From Lactifluus volemus (Eukaryota > Basidiomycota > Agaricomycetes > Russulales > Russulaceae): a stretch of 48,054 bases of DNA. The translations under genes were made by a program, and so were the position numbers. Below are positions 46,556 through 48,054 of this stretch, in pieces. The stretch covers positions 1 to 48,054 of the forward strand of contig WTXI01000273.1 of assembly GCA_022376515.1 (NCBI GenBank), written 5' to 3'. Position 1 is the first letter of the stretch. Every line of letters begins with the position of its first letter. The notes under the pieces were generated by a model that was given only the letters and a program-made list of their open reading frames with translations, did not search any database and was not told where the DNA came from.

Positions 46556-46840
46556 GTACTTCTTGTTGCCGACAGAGCAGGTGCGACCTTCACACTTGGG
46601 TTGCTAGATGACCTCGTCAGGAGGATTGTGCATCACCAGTACGCACGTAGTGAGCACACACTACGCATCGAGTTTGCCTGGATCATCCACTCCACCAGTG
46701 AGTTGTTTCCCTTCCCCTCTCGTATATGCTACTCAACAGTATCACATTTCAAGGCATGCAGTGGTTCGCGCCCATGCTTCTGGACATTGCAGAAATGGCA
46801 GCGGGCTCATCTCTTGACCTTCATATCGCCATATTTGTGA
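46370..46840 (+). other. Chimeric reading frame: CSM3 tail fused to ferric-reductase segment
   Basis: One open frame runs from the acidic CSM3 tail (MNLQMSNGDVVMDGDVDLWD, PPPTDEDED) straight into a ferric-reductase-like segment (MYVLLVADRAGATFTLGLLD). The switch lies near 46550, close to DEDEDM/YVLLVA. Whether it is transcribed is unknown. The last part of the frame reads into the ferric-reductase intron and is not expected in a spliced product. Confidence 0.6.
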
Positions 46841-46956
46841 CTTGTTTGTGTCAGCCCGAGGCTGTTCTGCCAATCCCGATATTGATCGTCATGACCACAC
46901 GACCGCATGACCACCACTTCGTGTGCATGCTCTCTCCCCACCTCGGAAGTGAATGA
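46550..46956 (+). pseudogene. Captured ferric reductase (FRE) NAD-binding domain fragment
   Basis: Two exons are recognisable. The first reads YVLLVADRAGATFTLGLLD, DLVRRIVHHQYARSEHTLRI and FAWIIHST; family members have VAGGxG at the start, so the glycine motif is damaged (VADRAG). An intron from GTGAGT (near 46699) to CAAG (near 46755) keeps frame into SMQWFAPMLLDIAEMAAGSS and LDLHIAIFVTCLCQPEAV. This is part of the NADPH-binding lobe of FRE-type flavocytochrome reductases, which move electrons to extracellular Fe(III) or Cu(II). Transmembrane heme and FAD domains are absent. Confidence 0.72.
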
Positions 46957-47125
46957 CGTGGATGATGAGAGCAGGGAGAGGGATAAATGTGTTGTTGGCC
47001 AGGGTGGTGAAGGTATGTGTGCTAGTGGCCAGAAGGTCTGACTTGTGAGCGGCTACCGCTGTGGCAAGACTGGAGTCCATGCATGCAAGGCGTGTCAGCG
47101 GGATAGCACTTGGTTTTTCAGACAT
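46889..47125 (-). other. Unrecognised open frame in the TIR element
   Basis: A 78-codon frame beginning MSEKPSAIPLTRLACMDSSL that overlaps the end of the ferric-reductase fragment. It could be a fourth captured piece or chance; no family is recognised. Confidence 0.25.
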
Positions 47126-47416
47126 AGATATTAGATCCGACTTAGCTCTTGGTTTTAATAATTTAGCAAAACTTTCGTAATTATTTGAAACCAGCGTGAC
47201 AAAATAATAATTTTAGTGCTAATTCCTCTAACTTATTAGACGAATTAAGTGTAGGTGAATTAGTGCTAGTTATCTCTAAGTTTTAGAAGCGGGACAGATT
47301 AGCCAAGTTAGAAGGAATTAGTAGTACAGTAATTGTGATAAAATTATCGGGGATAGTTAAAATCGATAATGGGCGCTTGCCTGCAAATTATTCATGATTA
47401 GCGCTAATTAGCTCTA

Positions 47417-47441
47417 ATTAGCAAGTGAGGTTTTCCTGATG
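47417..47441 (-). repeat. Right terminal inverted repeat of the TIR element
   Basis: Read on the minus strand it begins CATCAGGAAAACCTCACTTG, matching the left end. Upstream of it, 47140-47416 is AT-rich with TTAGC, GCTAATTAG and CTAAC motifs. Confidence 0.93.
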
Positions 47442-48054
47442 GATTCCAGTGTGAAGAGATCCATTGCAGGTCGAGGTTGATAGCAGGCCAGAGAACATTG
47501 GCAACCCAAGTACCATTCCTTTGTTCAGGCTCAATGAGCCACTCCACATACTTGATTAGGATTACAGCGCGGAAGGGAGGTCCATCTACAATACCCGATT
47601 AACATCTGGATATAATGAGAGAAGCGTGATACACACCAGCTGCTGGAGCACCAATACGGATGCAGGGTCTGTGATCTTCTCGAGGTGAATGTCGAAAACG
47701 GGCTCTTCTAGTCCACCTGTGAAAACATTTCCGGAAAGACTGACAACATGCTGGGTCCTGACAAGAGCATGTACGGAGTCATCCACTAGCGTGCGGAGAA
47801 ACTTGGTGTTGTCATAGGGTTGCGACATGGTGAGTTCATTAAGCCATGTGTGGTACACTCGACACCCATCCCTGAGCCAGAACACGGTATATTCCGGGTG
47901 CTCTGGATCGGGAATGACGGGAACAACGACACCTGGCTGTGTGAAAAGAAAAAAAAATAGGTTGAATGAATGGGGAGAATCTGACTTGGAGAGGGAGATG
48001 CATTTACATCGGATCCAACTTTTTGACCCATCAGTTCGTGGGGTGATGACGTTC
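47442..48054 (-). pseudogene. GH15 glucoamylase-like gene, copy C, 5' part (runs off the window)
   Basis: This is the N-terminal part of the gene disrupted by the TIR element. It reads cleanly where copies A and B are frameshifted: FWLRDGCRVYHTWLNELTM, LRTLVDDSVHALVRTQHVVS, LEEPVFDIHLEKITDPAS, with an intron before GPPFRAVILIKYAEWL and the NGTWVANVLWPAINLDLQW block. The Arg-Asp of FWLRD, which contact substrate in glucoamylases, are kept. The signal peptide lies beyond the window end. The insertion cuts at the HWNQS codons, a few bases before the GTAAGC donor. Confidence 0.8.

Larger units (their letters stand above)
43464..47441. mobile_element. Pack-type TIR transposon (non-autonomous) carrying captured gene fragments
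   Basis: A 3978-bp insertion into the GH15 gene of copy C; copies A and B provide the empty site. The ends are inverted repeats (CATCAGGAAAAACCTCA at left; its complement with one A fewer at right) of about 25 bp with one mismatch and one indel. At the target, GA is found on both sides with one extra G at left, so a 2-bp duplication is likely but not certain. About 330 bp at each end are AT-rich with repeated GCTAA/TTAGC motifs, typical of transposase-binding subterminal regions. No transposase was recognised. The GC-richer interior holds a LINE fragment, a CSM3 pseudogene and a ferric-reductase fragment. The superfamily cannot be assigned. Confidence 0.88.
42921..48054. repeat. Tandem repeat unit, copy C (start only, interrupted by a transposon)
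   Basis: The third copy begins at 42921 and is collinear with copies A and B up to 43462. It is broken by a 3978-bp TIR element and resumes at 47442 until the window ends. The two flanks join exactly at the point corresponding to about 548-549 of copy A, so copies A and B serve as empty sites for the insertion. Confidence 0.9.

Noticed and set aside
43464..47441. Helitron as the capturing element
   Set aside because: The ends are inverted repeats; there is no 5' TC/3' CTRR pair and insertion is not between A and T.
43464..47441. LTR retrotransposon or whole LINE insertion
   Set aside because: No long terminal direct repeats and no reverse transcriptase core; only the 3' end of a LINE ORF is present, within TIRs and without a poly-A tail at the element end.

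Overview
The window looks like nuclear DNA of a filamentous basidiomycete, most likely an agaricomycete of the Rhizoctonia/Ceratobasidium type. This is inference. It rests on many short (about 45-70 nt) GT-AG introns, a C2-NACHT-WD40 STAND protein with nearly identical WD40 units, a Crinkler-like effector gene, and fungal-type COG3, Elp6, two-finger GATA and GH15 genes. No bacterial, organellar or RNA genes were recognised.

The dominant structure is a tandem repeat of a unit of about 21.3-21.6 kb: copy A (1-21310), copy B (21311-42920) and the start of copy C (42921 to the window end). Window position 1 corresponds to 21311 and 42921. Each unit holds, in order: a minus-strand GH15 (glucoamylase-fold) gene that straddles the unit junction; elp6 (minus); a 5' fragment of COG3 (plus) ending in a 7-bp minisatellite; a Crinkler-like gene (minus); a second, longer COG3 pseudogene (plus); GH15 and membrane-segment fragments (minus); a decayed double-finger GATA factor (plus); another GH15 fragment plus an unrecognised minus-strand segment; and a large C2-NACHT-WD40 NLR-like gene (plus).

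The copies are not equal. Copy B carries apparently intact elp6, Crinkler and NLR genes. Copy A has many single-base deletions in elp6, GH15 and the NLR. Identity between A and B is patchy: two blocks of about 2.8 kb (around the Crinkler gene and around the 3' GATA region) show no differences by eye, while the intervals between them differ at a few percent of positions and the WD40 arrays differ in unit number and order. This fits a duplicated, gene-converting immune/effector locus, but also haplotypes of a heterokaryon joined in tandem by an assembler.

The most novel-looking feature is a 3978-bp insertion (43464-47441) that interrupts the GH15 gene of copy C. It has terminal inverted repeats of about 25 bp and AT-rich subterminal regions, and no transposase was recognised. 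Inside are fragments of unrelated genes: the 3' end of a LINE-type retrotransposon ORF, an intron-containing CSM3/TIPIN (replication fork protection) pseudogene, and an intron-containing ferric-reductase NAD-binding segment fused in frame to the CSM3 tail. This is the architecture of a Pack-type gene-capturing TIR transposon.

A second unusual point is that the GH15 protein keeps the fold signatures but appears to lack both catalytic glutamates, so it may be a pseudoenzyme.
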